Part shown: positions 23,283 through 34,238 of the stretch, one piece after another | How the letters are laid out: each line of letters opens with the position of its first letter | Numbering within the stretch: position 1 is the stretch's first letter | Assembly (NCBI GenBank): GCA_034401135.1 | Contig: JAWZSP010000006.1 | Span: 3,348,001 to 3,412,000 of the forward strand | Source of the DNA: Volutella citrinella | Taxonomy: Eukaryota; Ascomycota; Sordariomycetes; Hypocreales; Nectriaceae | Direction of reading: 5' to 3' | Length of the DNA stretch: 64,000 bases | Made by a program: the position numbers and the translations under genes | Notes under the pieces: model-generated | What the model saw: the letters and a program-made list of their open reading frames with translations, nothing else | What the model was told of the DNA's origin: nothing | Databases searched by the model: none

Positions 23283-24291
23283 ATGGGCCAGAAACGAGAT
23301 TTCACCGAAATGGGCTCACCGGAGCCCGGGCATGCATCCTCGGAACCGCAGGCCTGGAAGAAGCAGAAACAGGGCAGAAGCAAGAGCAAGCCGAGCGAGG
23401 GATCTGCAGGATGGGCCAGGAAGCGAGCGCGAAACATTGAGCGCCTGCTGAAGAAGAACCAAGACCTCCCTGCGAATGTCCGCACAGATCTGGAGAGAGA
23501 ATTGGCCGCCCGCTCCACGACCGTCTCCGACAAGGCATTCCAGAAGCTGCGAAGCGCCATGATCTCCAAGTATCATATGGTCCGATTCTTTGGTAAGTGT
23601 CTTGCCAATCATGGCTTAAACCTATACATTAACATTTCGTGTAATAGAACGGAAGCAGGCCATGCGCTTGGCGAAGCAACTGCGAAAGAAGATCGAGAAG
23701 AGCACAGATTCAGATGAGACGGAGGAGTTGAAACGGCACCTGCATACAGTTGAAGTCGACGAGGCATACACTCAGCATTACCCACATGCTGAAGCCTACG
23801 TCAGCATATATGCTGCATACAAGCCCGACAATGACGACGACGATGATGGCGAGGAGCAGAAGAAGGAGGCAAAGACCAAGGCGCTCTTGGAGGCGCCTCG
23901 ACCACCCATGTGGGCGACGGTTGAACAGGCTATGAAGGACGGACCGGGCGCACTGCGAGAGCTAAGGGAGAGACGGCCGGCTGCCAATTCCGCCTCCAGA
24001 AGCCAGCCCAACAAGCAGTCGCAATCCTCGAAACCGGTTGCCAACACGACCGAGCGTGCAGACAAGGCATCTTCCAAGGCTGCAAGAAAGCCTGCAGGAA
24101 AGCCTGCAGGAAAGACGCAGCAAGCCCAACAGCCGCAGTCAACCTCGAACAAGGTGCCAACACCAACAAGCAAGGAGGGCGACCATGGGGGAATGAACCG
24201 AAGAGAACGACGTGCGGCGATGCGAAAGGCGGCGGAAGCGATGCCCAAGGATGACGACGAAAGCGACGGGGGCGGATTCTTTGAAGAGTAG
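23283..24291 (+). CDS. EFG1: rRNA-processing protein EFG1
   Basis: Two exons, 23283-23592 and 23648-24291 (donor GTAAGT, acceptor AATAG), give 317 residues. The EFG1 core is visible: [56 protein letters not shown]. The junction codon G|AA makes the Glu of FFERK. After the coiled-coil core come an acidic stretch ([11 protein letters not shown]), then a Lys/Ala/Pro/Gln-rich disordered region with a short KPAG duplication, and the tail [33 protein letters not shown]1 is a nucleolar protein needed for 18S rRNA maturation in yeast. This is not the Candida morphogenesis regulator of the same name. Confidence 0.92.
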
Positions 24292-25035
24292 TAGATGGAC
24301 AGTTAACGGTAGGATTGGGTTCGTGAGCCAAGTGAAGATGGTCAGGCCGGGCTGTGGCGTTGCATTGCATGTTGGTAGATACCCAGTAGACGGCCAACAC
24401 AGAAACCAGGTTGAGTTTCCACCCTCGTCCACCAGCTGCGGCTCCCGAAGCCCAAGCCCAAGCCCAAGCCCAAGCACGGTGAGCCGCCACGTCACAAGGG
24501 TAGGTTCCCTCGCCGCCCGCATCAAATCCGGGCCTGTGCCGGTGAGGATATTAGGATGAGGATGGTGGCGATGCAATACGGCCACATGAGCCGACCGCAT
24601 CCAGCACAAACAAAGAGAAACCTCTTGAAACAGAAATCCGCCTTGCCCCGCGGTATTTGGCCAGTTCCCAAGGTAATCTGCCAGGGCAGCCCGGGAAGTG
24701 AGCAGGTGAGGGCGCCAACTGCGGGCGGTTCGCCGGTTCGCACTCTCAAACTGCTGCGTCTCATTCGCAGCCTTAAGCATACCCCACCACTTCTCAACCC
24801 AACAACGCCTTTGCATGCTGCATGTAACTTGGGCGGTTCGCTGCACCATATCACGCGAGAAAAGAAGGAAATAGAATAGAATCGCCGTGGGGGGTGTTGA
24901 AGGCGCTGGATAAATAGTACAGTGGTCGCCCTCGGTGAGTCGCTCTTCTGAACGAAACTCCATCTCAGATCATCCGCCAAACGCAACCCACGCTGAACCA
25001 AACCACAAAGCCAGCCAATCCGCCGCATTTCAATC
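24292..25035. other. Intergenic, EFG1 to dsRNA-binding-like gene
   Basis: About 740 bp. A long minus-strand open frame crosses it (24139-24963) but has no domain and overlaps EFG1 antisense, so it is not called. The only distinct feature is the AAGCCC repeat at 24448. Confidence 0.5.
24448..24475. repeat. AAGCCC hexanucleotide repeat
   Basis: Four perfect AAGCCC units plus a partial fifth unit (AAGC), in the 3' flank of EFG1. Confidence 0.9.
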
Positions 25036-26109
25036 ATGGACAATCAGAAGAACATGGAAGAGAGGGCCGCCACGTGGGACGCCCTCGAACGCTGGATCGC
25101 AGAGCAGCGGCGCATCGAGCGCGACACCGGCCAGCCAGCGCCTCTACCGCCAGCACAACTCAGGGCCATCTACACCTGCATTCCAAAGCCAATCATGAAC
25201 GATGACGACAACTACGTGAACCAGCTGCAAAGTGAGTGCACCCCATCAATGGGAGACTTGTCCCTCAGTTTGCGCAAGATGACGACTGACATGGCATGCG
25301 CCCCATCAGTGTTTCTCCAGTCTACCAAGCAGCCGCTGCCCACCTTTAGGGATGAAGAGGCAAGTAGGGCACCCGACGGCACTTCGAGATGGCGCGTCTA
25401 TTGTGACATGGGCCCGCCAGCAGGCGAGTTCCCCCGTCCAGGATACGGATGCAACGTCGGCGAGAATGCCCCGACGTACGCCGGCAAGAAGGTGTGTAAA
25501 TCTGGCATGCCCAGTACCCACGCACAGCAAGCTGAGTTTACTGGGCAGAAAGCAAGGCAATATGCTGCAAGGTGTGCTTTTCAATACGTGATGCTGCAGC
25601 TGCAGCAAGGGCAGCAAGGGCAGCATCAACAAGGGCAACGCCTGCAAGAGCAGCAGCAGCACGAGCAACATCAGCAGCAGTACTCAACCCACTGGGCACC
25701 GTCCTCACCACAGAGTCCGAGCTCTCCGCGAGTGAAGCGCGAGGAGAGCGACGAAGGGGCCCCAATCTACAGGGCTGCAAGCAACGACGTAGTCTCGCCT
25801 TCGCCAGATGCGGAGCCCTCGGTGCGCGACCGGGTGAACCGCATGGCAGGCCGTCTGGGCCTGGACTGTCCGGTATACAGGGTGACGGTCAACAGCTCTG
25901 GGCAGTGGGGAGGATGGGCAGATTTCAGGTTCGACGCCATCATGCCAGACGACCTGGGCCGTGTTGACGACATGGGCACGAAGGACCAGGCGATTGATGA
26001 AATCGCCAGTCAGTTGCTTGTCTGGCTGACAGCGGAGGATCGGAGGAGGTCAGACATCTACAATCGGGTTCGAGGTGATTCACTGAGCGGTGGTCTGCAT
26101 GCGTACTAG
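25036..26109 (+). CDS. Putative protein with two double-stranded-RNA-binding-like domains
   Basis: The frame is open from 25036 to 26109 (357 residues if unspliced), but two introns with standard borders are likely: 25232-25309 (GTGAGT...CAG, 78 nt) and 25492-25548 (GTGTGT...CAG, 57 nt). Removing them gives about 312 residues and joins VNQLQ to MFLQSTKQPLPTFRDEE and YAGKK to KARQYAARCAFQYVML. That rebuilds an alpha-beta-beta-beta-alpha dsRBM-like fold (RWRVYCDM, FPRPGYGCNVG...). After a Gln-rich linker (QQGQQGQHQQGQ), a second dsRBM-like segment follows at the C-terminus (VNRMAGRLGLDCPVYRVTVN ... KDQAIDEIASQLLVWL). No catalytic domain is seen. It could bind structured RNA; function is unknown. 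It converges on the tRNA 2'-phosphotransferase, with only 148 bp between stop codons. Confidence 0.72.
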   Translation: MDNQKNMEERAATWDALERWIAEQRRIERDTGQPAPLPPAQLRAIYTCIPKPIMNDDDNYVNQLQSECTPSMGDLSLSLRKMTTDMACAPSVFLQSTKQPLPTFRDEEASRAPDGTSRWRVYCDMGPPAGEFPRPGYGCNVGENAPTYAGKKVCKSGMPSTHAQQAEFTGQKARQYAARCAFQYVMLQLQQGQQGQHQQGQRLQEQQQHEQHQQQYSTHWAPSSPQSPSSPRVKREESDEGAPIYRAASNDVVSPSPDAEPSVRDRVNRMAGRLGLDCPVYRVTVNSSGQWGGWADFRFDAIMPDDLGRVDDMGTKDQAIDEIASQLLVWLTAEDRRRSDIYNRVRGDSLSGGLHAY

Positions 26110-26257
26110 AAGCGATGGCTGGGAGGAACAGATAGGCAAGCTGGTTATCCATCATGAGCTCCTTCAGATGGACCAGTCCAAGGGTAAACAAACTATGGTT
26201 GTCTTTTTCCCATGTTTGCTGCTTATTTGCTTCCCTCGGCGATCCCCCTCCCCAGCA

Positions 26258-27322
26258 TCAGTTTCGTCCACCTCGACCCCCTCCGCCTCTCCCCTTGCCG
26301 TGTGGCACATTGATCTTCAGCCCGGGGGGCAGGTCGGCCACCCACTCGCCGTCCTGCCACAGCACGCCCACAGTACTCTTCTTCGACCCGGCAGCCTGGC
26401 GCCCCTCGACCAGCTTGAAGAAGCGAGAGCTCAGCAGCCCGTCCGCGTCGCCCTCGGTCAGCAGCACCCCGTTGTCGCTCAGCCACCACTTGACGCCGGC
26501 ATACAGGCTCGCTGGCACGTCAATCTCGATGATCAGCTCGGCGTCCTTGCGCATGCCGCTCACGACGCCCTCCTCGGGTGTCCCCGAGGAGCAGTGAACG
26601 TGGTTGCGGCCCATGGGCCTGAGCCCGCCCGAGTCGACAATCTTGGGCCAGAAGTAAAAGTAGGTGCCGTGCAGCACCCGCGGGGGCACGTTACCCGCCT
26701 CGGCCGTCACGGGCGTCAGGTGCGCGTCCGACTCGAGCTTGATGGAGTGGCCCTGGTTGGCGCGGATGAGGTAGTGGCCCGGCGAGACGCTGTCCTCGGA
26801 GAGCGACGGGTTGGTCGTCGGGTTGGGCTTGAGGCTGAAGCGCGTCTTGGCGTCGTCGGCCACGATGGCCTTGACGTCGGCGAGGGTGACGCCGAGGCTC
26901 TTGACGGGCCGGTACCCAAGCTGCGGGAGGGCGTCAGCTTGTCTGCCCTTGGTGTGGAAGTAGAAGCCGTAAACAAGGACAGCAATGGGGGGCCGTCTGC
27001 GCGGACGTCGACATGTAGCTCACTCAAGCTACGCAACGACACGCAACCAAGAGACCGGCCCATCCACCATACGAAGCACTCAATGCATATCACTCACCAC
27101 TCGGTCCAGAGGCGCAAATCCCTCCGCATCCAATGGTATCCCCGCAGTCTGTGCCTGGTGCCGCAACAGCTTGGACATGGCCTTGGACTTCTGCACATTG
27201 GGATCTTGAGCTCCCCTCCTGCCACCACCGCCGCCGCGTTGGCGTGGTCCCTTTCCGAGCATTTTATCCTCCAGAGCTTCGTACTTGGCGTCCGACGCCG
27301 AAGCAGTCGTTTCGTCAGCCAT
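26258..27322 (-). CDS. TPT1: tRNA 2'-phosphotransferase (Tpt1/KptA family)
   Basis: Two exons, 27322-27098 and 26920-26258 (donor GTGAGT, acceptor CCGCAG), give 295 residues. The enzyme moves the splice-junction 2'-phosphate of ligated tRNA to NAD+, the last step of fungal tRNA splicing. Family signatures in order are SKAMSKLLRHQAQTAGI, DAEGFAPLDRV|LGYRPVKSLG, HYLIRANQGHSIKLESD, VLHGTYFYFWPKIVDSGGL and RPMGRNHVHCSSG. The Arg-His-Arg active-site set is therefore present. Glycine/arginine-rich patches flank the domain at both ends (QRGGGGGRRG near residue 30 and GKGRGGGGRGGRN at the C-terminus), which may add RNA affinity. The ATG at 27322 is the first that leads straight into the conserved domain. 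A minus-strand frame extends a little further upstream but has no better start. Confidence 0.93.
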
Positions 27323-28271
27323 CCCAGCCTTCCTCGTCTGCCTTGTTCCCGGTGGAAATGCCAAATGTGTTGAAGCCTGTCACGTAGTCACTCAGGCCGG
27401 CGTAAAGAGCGCGTGTAGGGGAGAGAGAAGAAGGAGAGAAGGAAAGAATAAAGACTGACTAACAGTGGATGAGGAAGCTATCCATCCATGGCCGACTTAT
27501 AAAACTCAGGTGCAATTGACCAGGCACACAGTGCATAGTGGAGACGATGCCCAAAACTCGGCCTGACTCAGCGAGTTCAGCGAGTGTCCCGCGGAGGCAG
27601 CCCCAAAGCCTCAGCTTGGGGCTGGTGGGCCACCAAAGCACTTGCTTGAGGTAGGCAACACCACAACAGAAAGGTTTGACTCATTCCCATAGGTACCTAC
27701 CTAGGTAGTCATGGAAGGTAATCAGCCAACACCACCCTTACCAACGGAAGTCACTTGCTTCGCTTTACAGGATAGGATATCACATCGTGGCGCTTCCAGA
27801 CAACCTATAGCTTGCGAAGAAAGAGACAATGCGTGTCATTCATTAAGCCCGGGAAACAAGCCGGTTTCCATGATCGTTCCGTATCATACAAGATGTTCAC
27901 GGCTATCCATGCCATAGCCAAATTCTGCTCCGTGCTGCTCCATAATCCATAGCTCCTAAAAGCATGATAACCCAATATCCCTATCATGACATGCATTTGT
28001 CATCCTCAAGTGGCTGTTCCATGAGCCTTTTCTTCCAGCTATGCAAGCGCATACATCGTGCATTGCCCTACAACTTGATACCACACGCAAGTCAATGCCC
28101 TCGTGAATCGAATCCCACGGCCGAGACGAAAACAACGCTCAAGGGTCGGCCCAAGAGCAAAAATAAAGAACAAAGTCAAAAACAGGGATGCCAGCATATG
28201 AAGGTATAAGTGTCGTGATAGTACATTTCTGTAATAAAAAAAGAGTTCGGCCATGATCATTCAGGAATCCA
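27323..28271. other. Intergenic, TPT1 promoter and 3' flank of the disordered-protein gene
   Basis: About 950 bp with no gene seen. It contains a CTACCTAGGTAG-type palindrome near 27692-27709 and otherwise unremarkable, AT-richer sequence. Confidence 0.5.
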
Positions 28272-31200
28272 TCAGCGGCAACCACCGGCGGTTCCAGAGG
28301 ATTGCGTTGTTGTTGTTGTTGCCGCAGCACTCTCCCGGGTTGGTCGTCGGATGATGCTGCTGGTTCGGTGAAGCACTGACTGGCCAAGGGACAGGTGGCG
28401 CTGGCCGCGCTCGTCGGCCAGCTTGCCCGCCACATTGCCGCTGTCTCGCTCTTGCGTCGACCGCTCCAGGTATCGCCTAGGCGGTGTGGCGGCCACTGAG
28501 CTGTTGAGGGGTGTTGCCAACCTCGAAGTGCCCAGAGTGGACGAGACAAAGCGGCGTCGAGGTAGTGCCGACGTTCCGAGAGAACTATGATCGGACATCT
28601 GTGGCTGCGGAGCGGGCTCGTGGTTCACGTTGCGGACGGTGTTGAGCTCCGTCTGAGCCCTGGAGGGTGACCGGAATTTCGTCTCGTCAAGTTCGTCCTC
28701 GGCACCAATGGTACCACGTCGGTTGCGGACCAGCAAAGATGTGCGACGTCCCTCATCCGGCTCCTCGGTGCCCGCTCGTCTCGTTCGCAGCAGTAATGAA
28801 GATTTTCGTCCATCTTCGGGTTCCTCCGTACCCGCGCGGCGCGTTCTTTGCACCATGAGGGAGGACCTCCTGTGGCTCAGAGGCTCAAGTGGCGTAGAAG
28901 GCGTCGAGGCCGTCCCACGAGGAGTAGGTAGTGCACTGGCAGTGAGAAGGCTGTATCTCCGTTCCTCAAGCTTTGACATGGCCCTTGGACTAGTATTCGA
29001 CCTTGTCAACGCTTGATCGGCACCGATACTTTGCCTTCGCCCGGAGGGAACCTCAGAAAAGGTCTTGGTCACGGTTGGTGTCTTAGGGACATCTGCATGA
29101 GCCACTGGAGGCGCCGCCACCACCTGCTGCGGTCGCACTTGGGTAACATCTTCGCCCAAGGCGACGCAGAGCTCTGTGAGACTGCGGCAAACGCTGTCCG
29201 CCTTGCGCCGAAGTTGGCGATCCGTGATTGTTGTTCCCGAGCCAATGGTGCTCGCCCCGCTGGAAATGGGTCCCGGCTGACCAGGAACTCCCATCATCGA
29301 CGACAGAGCCATGGCATCGTTCGCGGCTGACTCCAACGCCCGGAACACCTCCGGGCTGAGATGATCCTTGGAGTTGGAAAGGGCCGCATGCAGAATAGGG
29401 TGCGCTTCGCGGTGTGCCGATGCGTTGCTAGCGGCGTCGGCGGCTTGGGCTTGCCCTGCGACATTACGCTTGGGAGAGGAAGACATGGTCGTCACCGTGG
29501 TGGTTGCAGTTTGGGGACGGTCGTCCGACAACCTGGACACCGCCGCGCCAGAAGTTGATGGCAATTTGCCCGTGAGTTCGAGGCGATGGATTCGGGACTT
29601 CAGGTCATCCAGCTCATCCCACACCGTAGACGGAGCAGTCGTGGATGCAGTCGACTCAGTTCCCTCCGGACCGTGTCCGTTGTCCGCCGCTTGTGGCGGT
29701 TGGAAGTCAAAGGATCGAATCAGCGGTGATGAGTTGTACGTCCTGTGGCCATACGTTTTGTGCGCCTGTCCCCGCCCTGGGGCAGCGGTGGAGTGCGAAT
29801 CTGTTACCGAGGTACGGCGGCGTGACTGGGACGGAGAATCAGAGCTGGGGTCCTGGAACGTCATTGAGCGAGGCGTGATCGGGGTGTGTCGAAATGCGGA
29901 AGGTGTCGTGCGTGTGCGGCCCAGATCCTCTCCTTGGTGGGCAGAGGCAGCTTTGTCTCGCACCAGCGATCGGTAGGTGGAGATGCGTGACACCTCACTG
30001 CGGTCGTCGTCGTAATTTCTCGATCGGGAAGTCTCTTGCTGGTCGGAAAGGCGCCGTCGAACCTGTGGGGGGGAGGTAGGATTGGTCGTCGGGACCACGG
30101 AGGAGTGAGGTCGTCGGTGGGAAGAGCGCACAGCTCGGGACTGTGTCCATTAGCTTCAGATACTACAGGCAGAAGCCGGAGTCCAGATTGATCATGCAGG
30201 GCAGGAGACGATGTGCTGGAATCAGAACCGATGCTGAGCAGTGGGTGTGGGGACAATAACCGATGGGATCCTTGGTCTCAGAGGCATATAGCGTCCGTGG
30301 GGACAGGCGCGCATGCCCTAGCACATGGTTCTGAAACTGCACCGAGACAACTTGAAGGAAGAAATAAGGAAAAATAAAAACTAACCACTGAGCTGCGCGT
30401 GTCTGCCGGAGGGTGTTGGTCGTCGTTATGTCGCTGGGCCGCATCTTCTCTTGCAATTCTCATAAACACATCTCCTGTGTCGTCTACCTCGGACGTGTCA
30501 AACCTGGCAGGCGCCGACCGTAGGAAATCCTGTTCGATGCGCCCTTCCAACGTGCGCAACGCGTGGTCACGGCTAGGGTCGGAAGGGTCATCGTCCAGGT
30601 CGTAGGTTCGAAGCCGAGGGACCATGTCGAGGGTGAGGCTCTTTCGAGAGCCAGAGGAGCGGAATGCCCGAATGGGTGGGACGCGAACCGGCGCCGGCGG
30701 AGGTTGAGTGTTGTTGTTTTGGGGTGGGCGATAGGAGACTGGGGGGCGATTGGCGACCGAAGTTCGTTTCTCGTCAGAAAGACTCGTGGAGGATAGTGAT
30801 TTGGGTAGGATCAATTCCCGTTGACCGGTGGGAGAACTCTTTGTTGACTCGTCGGACACGGGCTGGGAGGATTGGGCCGCCTCGGCGGCCTGCAGAGACT
30901 CCGGGTTCAGCGAAGGTGGCGGGCCAGTAGCAGTTGCAGCAACATTCGATTTGCGCGACACCAAAAACCGCCGGGTCCGGGACCTGGTAGCTGATGGCGA
31001 TGTGGAATGCGGGGACTGGTCGGTGATGTCTACGGTGGAAGATGGGCCGTCGGGAAATGATGCAGGACGCCTACCGCGAGATTGTGGTTCGGTGGGCTGC
31101 TCAGAGGACGAGCCCTGGAGAGAGGATGCGCGGGAGCGCGAACTCACAAGCGGTGGGGAGTTGGTGGTGGGTGCAGCTGTTGACGTCGACGTGGGCGCGC

Positions 31201-31702
31201 CGGCCGGTTTGCCTGCAGAAGACGATGCAGAAACTGAGGTCGTGGCACCAGCACGAGGTGTTGTCGGGTGAGGAAGCGCTTGAGCGGACGTCTCGTCCGG
31301 CAGTCCTGTGACCGGATCGGGCGTAGCAGCTTCCAGGTGCTGTGCTGGTTGGGTAGGGCCGCCCGGATCGCCTGATGCGGTGGGCTTGGAGCCTGTGACG
31401 GGGGCGGGATTGGGCGGCAGTGGTACAGACAGATGCTCGGGGTCCACTAGCGACGGTTGCAACAGCGCCGCCGATGTGCCGCTGGCCTTGCTCTTGCGGT
31501 CGGCAAAGCGAAACGCGGGCAACTTGGACGAGCTGTGGCTCTGACGGTGCTGGTCGGGGCTTGCTGCCATGGCCTGGACGGGGAGAGACAGGCGCTTGTG
31601 CGTCTGCGTTTGGGCCCCAGCTCTCACGACTGTGGTGCTCCGGGTGCTGTCGAGGCTGCCGCCCAAATGACTTGTAGCTGCGGTGAAGCCTTTGACACTC
31701 AT
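28272..31702 (-). CDS. Large disordered Ser/Pro/Arg-rich protein of unknown function
   Basis: Two exons, 31702-30386 and 30140-28272 (donor GTTAGT, branch GCTAAT, acceptor CACAG), give 1061 residues. No enzymatic domain is recognised. The protein is mostly low complexity. The best-ordered segments are around SLTLDMVPRLRTYDLDDDPSD...RTLEGRIEQDFLRSAPARF, VWDELDDLKSRIHRLELTGKLPS (a short coiled coil) and a helical block (HPILHAALSNSKDHLSPEVFRALESAAND ... RRKADSVCRSLTELCVALGED). Near the C-terminus three copies of a 20-21-residue repeat, each opening with R[RK][ST]SL, precede TRRAGTEEP. Similar fungal proteins have, I believe, been labelled LPXTG cell-wall anchor proteins because of the KLPSTSG string. 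With no signal peptide or membrane segment that label is unlikely. A septum, polarity or cytoskeleton scaffold is possible, but this is only a guess. Confidence 0.75.
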
Positions 31703-32865
31703 TGCGGTTGCCGTCCTCACTGGATCATCCCAGTCAGTGCGCCTCTAATAAGCGGGGGCACGAACACCAGCAACACAACACGCACACTGCCCGAGCGGAT
31801 GCACCGTGGCTCCGCTGCTGCCGGGCCTCCCAGTGAGCTGCTGCAGAAGTCCTGCGCAAGGATGGAGCTCTCAGTCGATGATGGGCGAGCGCGAACCCTT
31901 CGGACGCGGCAGCTCGTTTGTGACACCTGTGGCAATTTGTGCTGGTTCGGGCGCTTGGGTGTAGGTTTTTTAGCCTTCTCCGATTCCCGTTCCTGGAACG
32001 ATGTCTCGCGGCTGGCGCCTCCCGTGATGTTCTAGAAATTAGGATTACAATTAGGTGCGGCGGAAAGTCTCAGACGCAGCGTTATTCCATAAGGATGTGT
32101 GGGTGGGCGGACAGGGCGCAAGAATCCGGGTGAGACACCAAGTGCTTCCTGTTTGATGCAGCCGTCACGGCACTGTAAGTGAGGCAGACCGATGGTGCCA
32201 GCGGGGGTCAAGGGCCGGCCTGGAGGAGGGGGAGGAAGAGAGAGGCTTGGATGGCTGGAGGATCGGGTCCAGACAGCCGGTTCGTCCTTCGGTAGGGGGA
32301 GAGGAAGCGGGAAAAGGAGACGAGGGGCGAAAGAAGTGTCAGGGACGAAAGTGAAGGAGGGTGGCAGCGCCAGCCTGCAGTCAGGATGGTCAGGATGGAA
32401 TTCAGAGGATGTTCAGGTTCGGTGAGGGAGCGGTCCCAGGTGAGTTCGGATTGATGAGCCAGAGCGAGCGAGGGGCGGTGAGGCGGGAGCGAGTGTGTGG
32501 CAGGCAGAGCCAGCAGGAGGGCCACAATGAATGAAGGTAGTCGAGACAATGAGAGGAGAGGAGAGGTGGAAGAACGGCCAGAATGGGACAGGCTGAAGAG
32601 AGTCGAAAAGAAGAGGGGGGTGGTTTAGTTTTGTCAAACGAGGGGAGGAAAGTACAACGACTCCGCGAGGTGCTCGGCACTATCAGGCTAACACAACGCA
32701 CCGGGGTAGGGGCGGAAACTCAACAACGGACGGAACTCTGCTGGCACGCGTGAAGTCGACGACTAATGTACGAGGAGAGAATGACATGATGTTAGGTACC
32801 ATAGGTACAACTCCCTACATACAGCTCGCTACGACCAGCAAGCCCTGTCTTCCACGGCTCCACGG

Positions 32866-32885
32866 GCTTGCTTGCTTGCTTGCTT
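32866..32885. repeat. GCTT tetranucleotide repeat
   Basis: Five perfect GCTT units in gene-free DNA. Confidence 0.85.
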
Positions 32886-34224
32886 CCTTGGAATGATGTG
32901 TGCTTTTCCTCCTCTGTCCGGCGCCAGAGGGCGACAAGGCATGCAATGCTGGTTCCCTGTGGAGTGGATTCGTTCAGTCGCCGGCGCCGCTTCTCCAGCT
33001 CGGCCGGCCAGCCAGTCCCACAGTAGTAGTATCGTGTTGTACCTCTCCGGCGACTAGGTAGGAGCAAGGGCTACTAAGGGAGCTAGTCGCGGTCGACAGT
33101 GGCATGGACGGCTCGTTGCACGGGCCACGGAGTACAGAGCCTGGGCATCCGAACGCGGGACGACCAGCAGGTAAATTGCTGCGGAGCATGTACTTGGCGG
33201 ACGAGCCATGTTGAAGCAGGCCCTCAACTCCTAAGCCCGTCATGGCACATGTATGGAGTACGGCAGCAGGGACTCGATCTGCAGCCCATGTCCCCTGCAA
33301 TGCAGCAGTACCTTAGCGCTGCGAACAGCAACATGGCCAGAGCGGTAGTTGCTGGCTGGCTGGCGGCAGAGAGTGTTGCGGACTTGTGGTGCAGTGCCCA
33401 GCCTGCTGGTGTACATCGCTGGCGTTGTGAGATATGATGGCATTGACCAGCCTCTTCCCGTGCGCCAAAGGTTTCCATTGGTTGCTTTTGTTGAGCACAC
33501 CAAAAAGAATATACGCAGTGGCTTTCGTCAACTGCAGACCTCCCCTCGCGCCTCCATGTCCCCTCTATGGGCGCCATATACCCATATCTCGCTACATACC
33601 AGCACTTGTCCAATTCTAGGTTGCATCGGCACCGCCAGCATCGGCCGTTCAGTGAACTGAGGTTCGTCTGTTGCCTTTTGGACCCGCCAGGGCAGGGACC
33701 GTGGCCGTTGAACTTGCCCATCCGAACAAGTGCTAGACTGCTAGAGCCCAGGGGTCGGCGCGTGGTTCAAGGTGGCTGGGGCCGCGGCCTTGACGCGAAG
33801 CGGCCTAGCGTCGAAAGCTCCGACCACCAAGCCGCCCATGCTGCATCCCCCAATGGCAGTAAAATAGCGGGCACGGTTGGCACGTTGCTGGGATGCGACT
33901 CCATACCATTCCAACCCATGCGCTGAAACGGAGGCTCGATATGTCCGAACCGGGGGGGAGATCGCGATATCAAGTTGGTCCGTGGACCAGAGAAAGGGGC
34001 TTGAGCTCAGCTCGGGACCTTGCACCTGGTCCAACTCGAGTGCAGTCTCGGACGTGTTACCTTGCACGACTTATCTTCACTCACCCGCACAACTCTTTGT
34101 TGCGTAGCCATCGCTTCCCGCGTCAAATGCGGCAATCCGCCAACAATGGAAGCAACGGATCGAGCTGCTGGTGTGTACAACTATCCCATCATGAGTGCGT
34201 CCAAGGGGTTATCCCTAGCGCGCC

Positions 34225-34238
34225 GTACTACGTAGTAC
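34225..34238. repeat. 14-bp perfect palindrome
   Basis: GTACTACGTAGTAC is its own reverse complement. It lies in gene-free DNA. Its role is unknown, and similar GTAC-centred palindromes recur across the intergenic DNA of the window. Confidence 0.6.

Noticed and set aside
24139..24963. 274-codon minus-strand frame
   Set aside because: It overlaps EFG1 antisense and intergenic DNA, and has no recognisable domain.
26090..27373. 427-codon open frame on the plus strand
   Set aside because: Antisense to both TPT1 exons and the intron. It has no domain, and TPT1 motifs are clear on the other strand.
28095..28130. Possible tRNA B-box (GAATCGAATCCC)
   Set aside because: The GGTTC core is not matched and no A-box or cloverleaf could be drawn upstream.
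28272..31702. LPXTG cell-wall anchor protein
   Set aside because: The KLPSTSG string is not a C-terminal sorting signal. There is no signal peptide or hydrophobic tail, and sortase anchoring is not a fungal mechanism.
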